From: an uncultured Burkholderiales bacterium
GTDB taxonomy: Bacteria > Pseudomonadota > Gammaproteobacteria > Burkholderiales > Burkholderiaceae_D
Length of the DNA: 15,845 nt
Assembly (NCBI GenBank): GCA_937872165.1
Contig: CALMOR010000119.1
Span: 11,772 to 27,616, forward strand
Direction of reading: 5' to 3'
Below are positions 9,901 through 15,763 of this stretch, one piece after another; the stretch's first letter is position 1; each line of letters starts with the position of its first letter. A model generated the notes under the pieces. It saw nothing but the letters and a program-made list of their open reading frames with translations, had not been told where the DNA came from and made no database searches. The position numbers and the translations under genes are program-made.

Positions 9901-10453
9901 CCGATGGGCGCCCGCACTCGCGATCGCGGCGATCGTCGCAGGCGCGAGCGGACTGTCGTCGCTGCTCGGCGCGGCCTCGTCGCCGCGGGTTCCCTCGGTG
10001 GAGGCTGCGAGTTCCTGGTCGCCGTGGTTGACGGCGCTGATCGGCCAGATCGATTTCACCGCCGCCGCGTCGGCCGCGTTGCTCGGCGCCCTGGCGCTGT
10101 CGACCCGGCGCCGGCGGAACGAGATCGCGCTGGTGGTGGCGATCGTGATCGCAGCGCTGCTCGGACGGGCCTCGTCGATGGGCGCGGGACCCGTCGCCAT
10201 CGTCGCGTCCGGCATCGCGGGTCTGGTCGGCTGGTGGATCTTCCGCACGTGGCTGCGCGGACGGCCCGGCGTCGTCGCGCCGCTGATTCTGTGCGTCGTG
10301 CTGACCGGTTTCCTGTCGCCGCTCGTGCATCCGGGCTTCCCCGGTGCGCAACTCGCGGCCGTGGCCGGCATCGTCTCCACGCTGTTCGGCTACGCGGTCT
10401 GGCGCTGGCTGGTCAAGCAGGACGAACCGCGCGCGGCACCGCTCGCCCGCTGA
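6983..10453 (+). CDS. Large CPBP-family (CAAX-like) intramembrane protease with duplicated ectodomains
   Basis: A 1156-aa membrane protein, several times the usual 200-300 aa of CPBP proteases. Order: one membrane segment (about 11-29); extracytoplasmic region A (about 40-250) made of two PepSY-like stretches, one from MSRDDAIREA and one from LSAKEARTIA at 156; membrane segments; the CPBP core with E442-E443-x3-R447 (MEESLFR), F479-x3-H483 (FGCAHA) and H521-x3-D525 (HFGFD), the three catalytic motifs; an Ala/Ser-rich linker (about 570-625); a membrane segment (about 630-650); ectodomain B (about 652-860) that repeats A; and a final block of roughly seven or eight membrane segments without catalytic motifs. 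CPBP enzymes are glutamate-dependent peptidases acting on prenylated or other membrane substrates; the substrate here is unknown. AAAGG at 6973-6977 supports GTG 6983. The gene ends tail to tail with the thioesterase gene, 16 bases apart. Confidence 0.88.
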   Translation: MTSTLLRKPVAWIALLIVSALCVFTVLRYFGDAFSVLDLDVTMSRDDAIREARRIAGERQLATGGLPRVLTEAVASFDGDATAQTFIELEGGGKPALKPLIGGDAGDGRNEFTLYKWRVRLYAPQSEPEVQIAFTPDGRPSGFFSKVPEAAPGAALSAKEARTIATTVAARDWAVDFERYRLLTESATTRPRGRVDHTFVYERKAGSAPAIGDGRFRLRLVVSGDRLTQLQRFVFVPEAFTRRYETLRSVNDNIAAAASIVAGLLYGLGGCLVGLIWLMRRRAVRWGPAMKWAGVVALLIGGASLASISASWFDYDTAKSASTHLFTHVAGAIVGAIVTWLLLTVVFATAEGLGRQAFGTHPRLWRTWRTPSAISRAIWGRTLAGYAWIGFDLAFIAGFYFVVQRHLGWWSPSDALIDPNILGTRQPWLAPVSMALQAGMMEESLFRAVPLAGAALLGRRFGREKLFVVVALVLQAVVFGCAHANYPGQPAYARPIELFLPSLVWGVVYLRYGLVPGMLFHFGFDLVLMSIPLFVTEVPGIAFDRAMVIGVFALPLAVLVVQRLRAGRLIDLPDSERNASAAASGASRTAAAVVDAVDEVGAASEAPSVSSTAVPDGAPDSRRHAIALATIAIVGVIGIGIRLAQPFDAPGLSVDRTEAVAIAERALAARGTRLDDRWHRTARAVRGSDEAASRFVWREGGKTLYSRLIGGPLAPPHWEVRFARFDGDVADRDAWRVTVVDDRPAPDGVRLIEHDVPEARPGRHLTEAEARPLAEAAVADRLKLPVASLRAVSAEATEQPARIDWVFTYTDATVAMPAGGEARVVVEIDGDEVVAVGRTLFVPDAWSRDERRRDEGLIVPRALLGFIGAAFVLVCLVSLVRSIARGEASARAAWVAALITVPVLLVGAFLGFNATESGFTVAEPFGNQLLRVALQWLGLAASGGLFAALIAAVGVRIASRTEDRAPPSSGRWVRWAPALAIAAIVAGASGLSSLLGAASSPRVPSVEAASSWSPWLTALIGQIDFTAAASAALLGALALSTRRRRNEIALVVAIVIAALLGRASSMGAGPVAIVASGIAGLVGWWIFRTWLRGRPGVVAPLILCVVLTGFLSPLVHPGFPGAQLAAVAGIVSTLFGYAVWRWLVKQDEPRAAPLAR

Positions 10454-10469
10454 GCGGCCGACCCGCGCG

Positions 10470-11009
10470 TCAGATCGCGAACACCAGACAGGTCGTCGTC
10501 GCGAACGCGAGCAGCTTGCCGGAGCTGTCCGTCAACCGGCCTTCGGCGACCGCGGTCTGGTTGCCGACCGCGATGGTCTTGCCTTCGGCCCGCACCGGTC
10601 CTGTCTTCTCGGTCATGGCGCGCAGGTAGTTCACCTTCAGTTCGAGCGTCGTGTAGGCCTTGCCGGCCGGCAGCATCGTGTGCACGGCGCATCCGACGCA
10701 CGAGTCGAGCAGCGTCGCCGCGTAGCCTCCGTGGACCACGCCGAGCGGGTTGTAGTGGTCCTTGCGCGGCGTCCCCTGGAAAACGAAGCGCCCGGGCTCG
10801 AACTCGATCGCGACGAAGTCGAGGAGCTGCCCGATCGGTGGCGACGGCAGCCGGCCCTCGCGGATCGCCGCGAAGACCTCCATTCCCGACAGCGTCTTCA
10901 TCGCGTCGCGCGGGATGACGCCGGGTTCGCCCCAGTTCTCGCGGATCGCGGTTTCCTGGTCGCGCCAGCGGGCGGCGACTTCGTCGGGGGCGGGATGAAG
11001 AGTCGTCAT
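10470..11009 (-). CDS. PaaI-family hotdog thioesterase
   Basis: A 179-aa hotdog-fold protein. The core NPLGVVHGGYAATLLDSCVG carries the HGG...D signature of PaaI/YbgC-like acyl-CoA thioesterases, followed by LELKVNYLRAMTEKTGPVRAEG and a C-terminal strand AFATTTCLVF. About 90 residues precede the HGG motif, longer than minimal PaaI. It is expected to hydrolyse an acyl-CoA or aryl-CoA thioester in the cytosol. Start ATG 11009 is chosen because AAGGA lies five bases upstream (on the minus strand) and the longer frame has no such site. It is divergent from the MarR regulator across the dyad at 11034-11061, so that regulator probably controls it. Confidence 0.9.
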   Translation of the reverse strand: MTTLHPAPDEVAARWRDQETAIRENWGEPGVIPRDAMKTLSGMEVFAAIREGRLPSPPIGQLLDFVAIEFEPGRFVFQGTPRKDHYNPLGVVHGGYAATLLDSCVGCAVHTMLPAGKAYTTLELKVNYLRAMTEKTGPVRAEGKTIAVGNQTAVAEGRLTDSSGKLLAFATTTCLVFAI

Positions 11010-11030
11010 TCGTGTTCCTTCGGACGATGT

Positions 11031-11059
11031 TTGCGAATTAGGTGTAGATACACTATATT
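11031..11059 (+). promoter_or_regulatory. Sigma-70-type promoter of the marR gene
   Basis: TTGCGA at 11031-11036 (-35, 4 of 6) and TATATT at 11054-11059 (-10, 5 of 6) are separated by exactly 17 bases and point to the MarR gene, with transcription expected to begin near 11066. This is an AT-rich patch in a GC-rich window. The dyad operator lies across it, so binding would block polymerase. Confidence 0.65.
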
Positions 11060-11061
11060 CG
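11034..11061. promoter_or_regulatory. 28-bp dyad operator in the divergent thioesterase/marR promoter
   Basis: CGAAT (11034-11038), three bases, GTGTA (11042-11046), GA, TACAC (11049-11053), three bases, ATTCG (11057-11061). Both inner and outer arms are perfectly complementary around a centre between 11047 and 11048. This length and symmetry fit a MarR dimer site. It sits between the two divergent genes and overlaps the -35 and -10 of marR, which suggests autorepression and joint control of the thioesterase. Confidence 0.72.
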
Positions 11062-11110
11062 ATCGGCCGTCCGCCCGCATGTGGCGGTCCTCGAAGCGGA
11101 AGCCGCACCC

Positions 11111-11671
11111 GTGACCCCTGTCAGAGCCTCGTCCACCGCGTCCGAACGCCGCGCAGTCGCCCGCCCGACGGCCGAAAGCGTCGGCAAGATCAGCGGCTGC
11201 ACCTGCTTTCGCGTGCGACGCCTGGCACGGCGCGTCACGCAGATCTACGACCGCCTGCTCGCGCCCTGCGGCCTGCGCGTGACGCAGTTCTCGCTGCTGT
11301 CGCGGCTCGTCTGGAACGACGGGATGGCGATGAGCGCCCTCGCCGCCGCGCTCGACATGGACCGCACGACCCTGACGCGCAACCTGAAGCCGCTGCTCGA
11401 CGCGGACCTGATCACGCTGGGCCGCTCGCAGCACGATGCGCGTCAGCGCGAGGTCCGTCTCACAGCGCAGGGTCATGAACGGCACGCCGAAGCGAAGAAG
11501 CTGTGGCGACGGGCGCAGGACGAGATCAATCGCACGCTCGGCGAAGCGCGCGTGCGGTCGCTGCATCGACTCTTCGACGGGTTGATCGACACGCTCAACG
11601 ACGGCGACGGCGCGAGTGCCGCGTTCGTCGGGGTCGGCCCGCGGGTCCGCGGCGCGAGCGGCCGTAAATGA
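11111..11671 (+). CDS. MarR-family transcriptional regulator
   Basis: A 186-aa regulator. ISGCTCFRVRRLARRVTQIYDRLLAPCGLRVTQFSLLSRL forms the N-terminal dimerisation helix and lead-in to the winged helix-turn-helix; MSALAAALDMDRTTLTRNLKPLLDADLI is the recognition region; RQREVRLTAQGHE is the wing. C-terminal helices complete the dimer interface. Cys30 and Cys32 (CTC) near the N-terminus could make it thiol- or ligand-responsive, though this is only a possibility. Start GTG 11111 is chosen because GGAAG at 11098-11102 lies eight bases upstream; GTG 11081 would add ten residues but has no such site. It probably represses itself, the thioesterase and possibly the downstream MFS transporter. Confidence 0.9.
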   Translation: MTPVRASSTASERRAVARPTAESVGKISGCTCFRVRRLARRVTQIYDRLLAPCGLRVTQFSLLSRLVWNDGMAMSALAAALDMDRTTLTRNLKPLLDADLITLGRSQHDARQREVRLTAQGHERHAEAKKLWRRAQDEINRTLGEARVRSLHRLFDGLIDTLNDGDGASAAFVGVGPRVRGASGRK

Positions 11672-11672
11672 A

Positions 11673-11693
11673 CGATCGCGGTCCTTGCGATCG
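11673..11693 (+). other. Short hairpin between marR and the MFS gene
   Basis: CGATCGC (11673-11679) and GCGATCG (11687-11693) are perfect inverted repeats around a seven-base loop, immediately after the marR stop. No T-run follows, so it is not a standard intrinsic terminator. It could be an RNA stability or attenuation element, or chance. Confidence 0.35.
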
Positions 11694-11722
11694 ATCGCCA
11701 CACCGACGACGATGACGATCCC

Positions 11723-12985
11723 ATGAACGCGACCCCGCACACGCCCGCAGCCGCCCGCTCGATCTGGCCGATGATGCTCGCGGCCGCGGCGATCCTGATG
11801 ATCACGATGGGCGCGCGCCAGACCACCGGCCTCTTCGTGTCGCCGATCAACACGTCGACCGGACTCGGCATCGTGTCGATCAGCTTCGCGCTCGCGATCG
11901 GGCAGTTCGTCTGGGGCGCGGCGCAGCCGGTGTTCGGCGCGGTCGCGGACAAGTACGGCGCGTCGCGCGTGATCGTCTTCGGCGCGCTCTTGCTGGCGGC
12001 CGGCATGGGGCTCACCCCGTTCGTGCGTTCGCAGGCCGGCCTGATCGTCGCCATGGGATTGCTGACGGCGGCCGGCGCCGGCGCGGGCAGCTTCTCGATC
12101 CTGATCGGCGCGACCGCGCAGCAGCTGCCGGCCGACAGGCGTTCTTTCGCGTCGGGCTTCGTCAATGCCGGCGGTTCGTTCGGGCAGTTCGTGTTCGCCC
12201 CGCTGATGCAGGCGATCATCGGCGCCGCGGGATGGGTGTTCGCGATGCTGACGATGGCCGTCGTCACGCTCGCGACGATCCCGTTGTCGTGGCCGCTGCG
12301 CAAGCGACGCGACCTGCTGCCGGCAGGAGTGAAGGCCGACGATGCGACACCGGCCGCGGTCGTCGACGATCCGGGCCTGAAGCGGCAGTTGCGCGAGGCG
12401 TTGAAGAGTCCGAGCTACCTGTTGCTGCACGCGGGCTTCTTCACGTGCGGCTTCCACATCGCGTTCCTCGTCACGCATCTGCCCGGCGAGGTCGCGCTCT
12501 GCAACCTGTCGCCGCAGGTGGCCTCCAACTCGCTCGCGCTGATCGGCCTCTTCAACATCGCCGGCAGCCTGACCGCCGGCTGGCTCGGTCAGCGCTTCCG
12601 CATGAAGTACCTGCTGGCGCTGATGTACGCGAGCCGCGCGGTGCTGATCCTGCTCTACCTGGCCGCACCGAAGACCTCGCTGACCTTCTATCTGTTCGCC
12701 GCCAGCCTCGGCTTCACCTGGCTCGCGACCGTGCCGCCCACCGCGGGCCTCGTCGGCAAGCTCTTCGGCACCCGCTATCTCGGCACGCTGTTCGGCCTCA
12801 CGTTGCTGTCGCACCAGATCGGCGGCTTCCTCGGCGCGTACATCGGCGGCGTCGTCATCGCCCGCGAAGGCAACTACCTGTGGATGTGGTACGCGGACGC
12901 CGCTCTCGCGGTAGCCGCGGCCCTGATCAATCTGCCGATCGACGAGAAGAGACCGGTGCGGCGCCTCGCCGCGGCCGCTGCCTGA
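11723..12985 (+). CDS. MFS transporter (monocarboxylate/oxalate-formate-like)
   Basis: A 420-aa inner-membrane permease of typical MFS length, with about twelve hydrophobic segments in two halves joined by a cytoplasmic loop (about residues 193-225). The loop between membrane segments 2 and 3, GAVADKYGASRVIVFG, is the MFS motif A (G-x-x-x-D-x-x-G). MGARQTTGLFVSPIN in the first segment and the second-half repeat AGWLGQRFRMKYLLAL resemble the MCT/OFA-type carriers of organic anions. The substrate is not known; placement beside a MarR regulator and a CoA thioesterase suggests an aromatic or short-chain acid, by inference. ATG 11723 lies 51 bases after the marR stop, with no clear Shine-Dalgarno. 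Probably cotranscribed with marR. Confidence 0.9.
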   Translation: MNATPHTPAAARSIWPMMLAAAAILMITMGARQTTGLFVSPINTSTGLGIVSISFALAIGQFVWGAAQPVFGAVADKYGASRVIVFGALLLAAGMGLTPFVRSQAGLIVAMGLLTAAGAGAGSFSILIGATAQQLPADRRSFASGFVNAGGSFGQFVFAPLMQAIIGAAGWVFAMLTMAVVTLATIPLSWPLRKRRDLLPAGVKADDATPAAVVDDPGLKRQLREALKSPSYLLLHAGFFTCGFHIAFLVTHLPGEVALCNLSPQVASNSLALIGLFNIAGSLTAGWLGQRFRMKYLLALMYASRAVLILLYLAAPKTSLTFYLFAASLGFTWLATVPPTAGLVGKLFGTRYLGTLFGLTLLSHQIGGFLGAYIGGVVIAREGNYLWMWYADAALAVAAALINLPIDEKRPVRRLAAAAA

Positions 12986-13032
12986 CCGAAGCGGGAGCGG
13001 GGCGGCGGAGGTCTCCGGGCGGAGCGCTTCCC

Positions 13033-13038
13033 TATAAT
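13033..13038 (+). promoter_or_regulatory. TATAAT -10 element upstream of relA
   Basis: A perfect TATAAT in an otherwise GC-rich gap, 48 bases after the MFS stop. No -35 close to consensus is seen 16-18 bases upstream. Standard spacing places the transcription start at about 13045, the A of the short leader ORF. Confidence 0.6.
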
Positions 13039-13044
13039 CCGGCG

Positions 13045-13113
13045 ATGAATCGCGCCGCGCCCAAGCCTCGCCGTTCGCCGGCCCCTCCCGCGACCGCGGG
13101 CAGCGAACGATGA
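13045..13113 (+). CDS. Possible 22-aa leader peptide ORF upstream of relA
   Basis: An ATG-started ORF of 22 codons, starting MNRAAPKPRR and ending TAGSER. Its stop TGA at 13111-13113 overlaps the relA ATG at 13110 (ATGA). The peptide is basic and Pro/Ala-rich with no known domain. Its ATG coincides with the predicted transcription start, so it could be read from a leaderless mRNA and couple translation into relA, which itself lacks a strong Shine-Dalgarno. It may equally be chance; there is no protein-level evidence. Confidence 0.35.
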   Translation: MNRAAPKPRRSPAPPATAGSER

Positions 13114-15431
13114 GCGGTCCGGCGCCGGGCGGGGCCGACGAACAGAACGCGCGCGTCATCGACGCCCTCGTCGACCATCTCGACCCGGTCGACGCGCAGG
13201 GTGTCCGTAAGGCCTGGGACTTCGCCGACGCGCTCTACGGCTCGGGCAAGCTCGCCACCGGCGAGGAGATCGTCTCGCATGCGCTCGGCATCGCGCGCAT
13301 CCTCGATGCGGTCCGCGCCGATCCCGCTGCGCGCGCGGCGGGGCTGCTGTTCGCCGCGGCCGAGCGACTCGCGAAGCCCGAGGAGCAGTTGAGGGAGAAC
13401 TTCGGCGAGGAGATCGCGACCATCGCGATCGGGGTGCGGCAGCTCGCGCGCCTCGGCAGCGCGGCCCGGCCGGCCTATCGCGACGCGGGTCCGCTGATGC
13501 CCGGGCTTCCGCTCGACGGCGGGTCGAAGTCCGGCGGACCGAAGGAAGAAGAGCGTCAGGCCGAGACGCTGCGCAAGATGCTGCTCGCGTTCTCGACCGA
13601 CATCCGCGTGGTGCTGGTCCGTCTCGCGTCGCGCCTGCAGACGCTGCGCTGGTACGCGGAGATCAAGACACCGTTGCACGAGTGGACCGACCCGGGTGTC
13701 GCACGCGAGTCGCTCGAACTGTACGCACCGCTCGCGAACCGGCTCGGCGTGTGGCAGATCAAGTGGGAGATCGAGGACCTGTCGTTCCGCTTCCTCGATC
13801 CCGCCGCCTACAAGCGTGCGGCCCGCATGCTCGACGAGAAGCGCATCGAGCGCGAGTCGTTCATCCTGCGCAAGACCCGCGAACTGCATGCCCATCTGTC
13901 GAGCGCGGGCATCGAGTCGGTCGTGACCGGACGGCCCAAGCATCTTTACAGCATCGTGGGCAAGATGCACGCGAAGAAGCTGTCGTTCGCCAACCTGTAC
14001 GACGTGCGCGCGCTGCGCGTCATCGTCGCCGACGAGGCCGCCTGCTACGAGGCGCTCGGGCTCGTGCACGGCAAGTGGCAGGCGCTGCCGAGCGAGTTCT
14101 ACGACTACATTTTTTTTTTTAATGATAAGGGGTACAGCGAGATCTACACGGTGCTGAAGGACGAGGAGGGCCGTCCCTTCGAGGTCCAGATCCGCACGCG
14201 CGAGATGCATCGCTTCGCGGAGTACGGCGTCGCCGCGCACTGGCGCTACAAGGAAGGCGCCGGCTCGACGCGGTCGGTCGACCGCTTCGACCAGCGCATC
14301 GCGTGGCTGCGTCAACTCTTCGCATGGCGAAGCGAGATCGCCGGAGACCTGCACGCGCGACCGGCGGCGGTCGGCGAGGCGCCGCCCGACGATCGCGTCT
14401 ACGTGCTGACGCCCGAGGCTCGCGTGATCGAACTGCCGGTCGGCGCCACGCCGATCGACTTCGCGTACTCGGTGCATTCGGAACTCGGGCATCGCTGCCG
14501 CGGCGCGCGCATCGACGGTGTGCTGGCGTCGTTGAACACGCCGCTCGCGACCGGTCAGACCATCGAGATCATCACGGCCAAGCCGTCGCCGACGACGTCG
14601 CTCGAGGCGCTCGGTCCATCGCGCGACTGGCTCAATCCGCAGCTCGGCTTCCTGCAGAGTCCGCGCGCCCGCGCCAAGGTCCGCCAGTGGTTCAACGCGC
14701 GTGAGCTCGAGGCCACGCTCGCGGCCGGACGCGCGTTGATCGAGAAGACGTTGCAGCAGACCGCGCGTGCGAGCGGCAGGGCGGCGCCCGGCTTCGACGA
14801 GGTGGCGGCTCGACTCGGCTTCGCCCGCGCCGACGAGCTCTTCGCCGCGGCCGCGAAGGACGAGGTCAGCATGCGGCTCGTCGCCGATGCGATCGCGTCG
14901 GACGGCACGCGCGTCGAACGCGAGACCGACGACGTCTTCGTCGCCAGACGCGCGAGCTCGACCAGCATCGTCGACGGCAAGCGCAGCGGGGTGCTGGTGG
15001 TCGGGGTCGATGCCCTGATGACGCAGCTCGCGAAGTGCTGCAAGCCGGCGCCTCCCGATCCGATCGCCGGCTTCGTCACGCGCGGTCGGGGCGTGTCGAT
15101 CCACCGCACCGATTGCACGAACCTCGCGGCGATGCGCGTGCGCGACCCGGAACGCATGATCGACGTGGACTGGGGCGAGGCCGGCGTTCGCGCCGACGCG
15201 GTCTACCCGGTCGACGTGCAGGTCGTCGCGCAGGACCGGCAAGGCCTTCTGCGCGACATCTCGGAGGTCTTCTCGCGCGAGAAGATCAACGTCGTCGGCG
15301 TGCAGACCGAGAGCCGCAAGGGCATGGCGCGGATGGGCTTCACCGCCGAGGTCGGCGACGCACGGCAACTGTCGAAGGCCTTGCTGGTGATCGGCGAGGT
15401 GCAGGGCGTGATCGAAGCGAGGCGCCGCTAG
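13110..15431 (+). CDS. relA: GTP pyrophosphokinase, RelA type (sequence locally corrupted)
   Basis: A 773-aa long RSH protein making (p)ppGpp from ATP and GDP/GTP in the stringent response at stalled ribosomes. The N-terminal hydrolase-like HD domain is degenerate: the expected HDxxED reads FAAAER at 81-86, as in synthetase-only RelA, so SpoT is unlikely. The synthetase domain shows GRPKHLYSI (274-282), YDVRALRV with Asp298, and FEVQIRT with Glu358, the metal-binding acids. TGS follows (DDRVYVLTPEARVIELPVGATPIDFAYSVHSELGHRC, about 428 onward), then the CC/zinc-finger-type region AKCCKPAPPDPI and HRTDC, and a C-terminal ACT domain. Residues 334-347 read IFFFNDKGYSEIYT where homologues have about I-A-x-P-K-x-N-G-Y-(Q/R)-S-L-H-T; this matches an Illumina P5 artefact (see 14110-14149), so the true protein is probably normal. 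Length is preserved across the patch. Confidence 0.93.
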   Translation: MSGPAPGGADEQNARVIDALVDHLDPVDAQGVRKAWDFADALYGSGKLATGEEIVSHALGIARILDAVRADPAARAAGLLFAAAERLAKPEEQLRENFGEEIATIAIGVRQLARLGSAARPAYRDAGPLMPGLPLDGGSKSGGPKEEERQAETLRKMLLAFSTDIRVVLVRLASRLQTLRWYAEIKTPLHEWTDPGVARESLELYAPLANRLGVWQIKWEIEDLSFRFLDPAAYKRAARMLDEKRIERESFILRKTRELHAHLSSAGIESVVTGRPKHLYSIVGKMHAKKLSFANLYDVRALRVIVADEAACYEALGLVHGKWQALPSEFYDYIFFFNDKGYSEIYTVLKDEEGRPFEVQIRTREMHRFAEYGVAAHWRYKEGAGSTRSVDRFDQRIAWLRQLFAWRSEIAGDLHARPAAVGEAPPDDRVYVLTPEARVIELPVGATPIDFAYSVHSELGHRCRGARIDGVLASLNTPLATGQTIEIITAKPSPTTSLEALGPSRDWLNPQLGFLQSPRARAKVRQWFNARELEATLAAGRALIEKTLQQTARASGRAAPGFDEVAARLGFARADELFAAAAKDEVSMRLVADAIASDGTRVERETDDVFVARRASSTSIVDGKRSGVLVVGVDALMTQLAKCCKPAPPDPIAGFVTRGRGVSIHRTDCTNLAAMRVRDPERMIDVDWGEAGVRADAVYPVDVQVVAQDRQGLLRDISEVFSREKINVVGVQTESRKGMARMGFTAEVGDARQLSKALLVIGEVQGVIEARRR
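14110..14149 (+). other. Illumina P5 flow-cell oligonucleotide-like artefact within relA
   Basis: Eleven T residues (14110-14120) are followed by 29 bases at 14121-14149 that match the P5 oligo at 24 positions, including AATGATA at its start and CGAGATCTACAC at its end. The grafted P5 primer carries ten T before this sequence. All five mismatches (14128, 14131, 14133, 14134, 14137) are the bases expected of native Asn-Gly-Tyr-Arg codons of RelA. The patch replaces native sequence without changing length, so it is best treated as a sequencing or assembly chimera. Confidence 0.9.
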
Positions 15432-15454
15432 CTTCGCGTCTGCGTTCGCGAGGC
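15431..15454 (+). terminator. Possible hairpin at the relA stop codon
   Basis: GCTTCGCG (15431-15438) and CGCGAGGC (15447-15454) can form an eight-pair stem with one G-U pair and an eight-base loop, overlapping the relA stop. No U-tract follows, so it would be an atypical terminator at best. Confidence 0.3.
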
Positions 15455-15763
15455 CGCCGACGGCGTCCCGGGATCGCATCCGGCCGCCCGAAGAGCGGAG
15501 GTCGCGAGCTTCGTGCCGATGCGATTCGGACGAACGCGGGCGGTGCCGGCCGCCGAGGGCATGCCGGGATCGTCGTCGAGCGGCTGCGCGCGCCTGTGAC
15601 GGCGGCCCGCTCGAAGGGCGTCGCCCGCGAAGCGCACCACCCACTTCCGTCGCCCCGTCGACATCCGTCGATCCGCGCGACGACGCTTCTATCGTCCGAT
15701 GACCGATGCCCAGGCGCCGGCCCGAGCGCCATCGTCGCGTCTTCATCGTCGAGGAGGATCGAA
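15432..15763. other. Intergenic region downstream of relA
   Basis: About 332 bases without a convincing gene. It contains two 24-base direct repeats (15453-15476 and 15549-15572) differing at three positions, 96 bases apart, of the form GCCGCCGA(C/G)GGC followed by CCGGGATCG. A TATCGT-like hexamer near 15690 is not a reliable promoter. A minus-strand frame at 15428-15664 encodes no recognisable domain. Confidence 0.5.

Noticed and set aside
6596..10351. A 1251-codon minus-strand open frame opposite the CPBP protease
   Set aside because: Highly charged, low-complexity Arg/Asp/Gln-rich translation with no domain; a typical antisense shadow of a GC-rich gene.
11673..11693. Intrinsic terminator after marR
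   Set aside because: The stem is seven pairs and there is no following T-run; kept only as a hairpin of unknown role.
14110..14149. A programmed slippage site (T11) or a genuinely novel RelA active-site variant
   Set aside because: The match to T10 plus P5 primer, with deviations explained by native codons, makes a technical artefact far more likely.
13110..15431. Bifunctional SpoT/Rel assignment
   Set aside because: The HD motif is replaced by FAAAER at 81-86, so hydrolase activity is not expected; RelA fits better.
15428..15664. A 78-codon minus-strand ORF with repeated DPG(M/T)PSAA
   Set aside because: The apparent peptide repeat is explained by the two 24-base DNA repeats; no ribosome binding site or known domain was seen.
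13032..15746. A 904-codon minus-strand open frame opposite relA
   Set aside because: No recognisable domain, composition typical of an antisense shadow, and it would cover both relA and its promoter.
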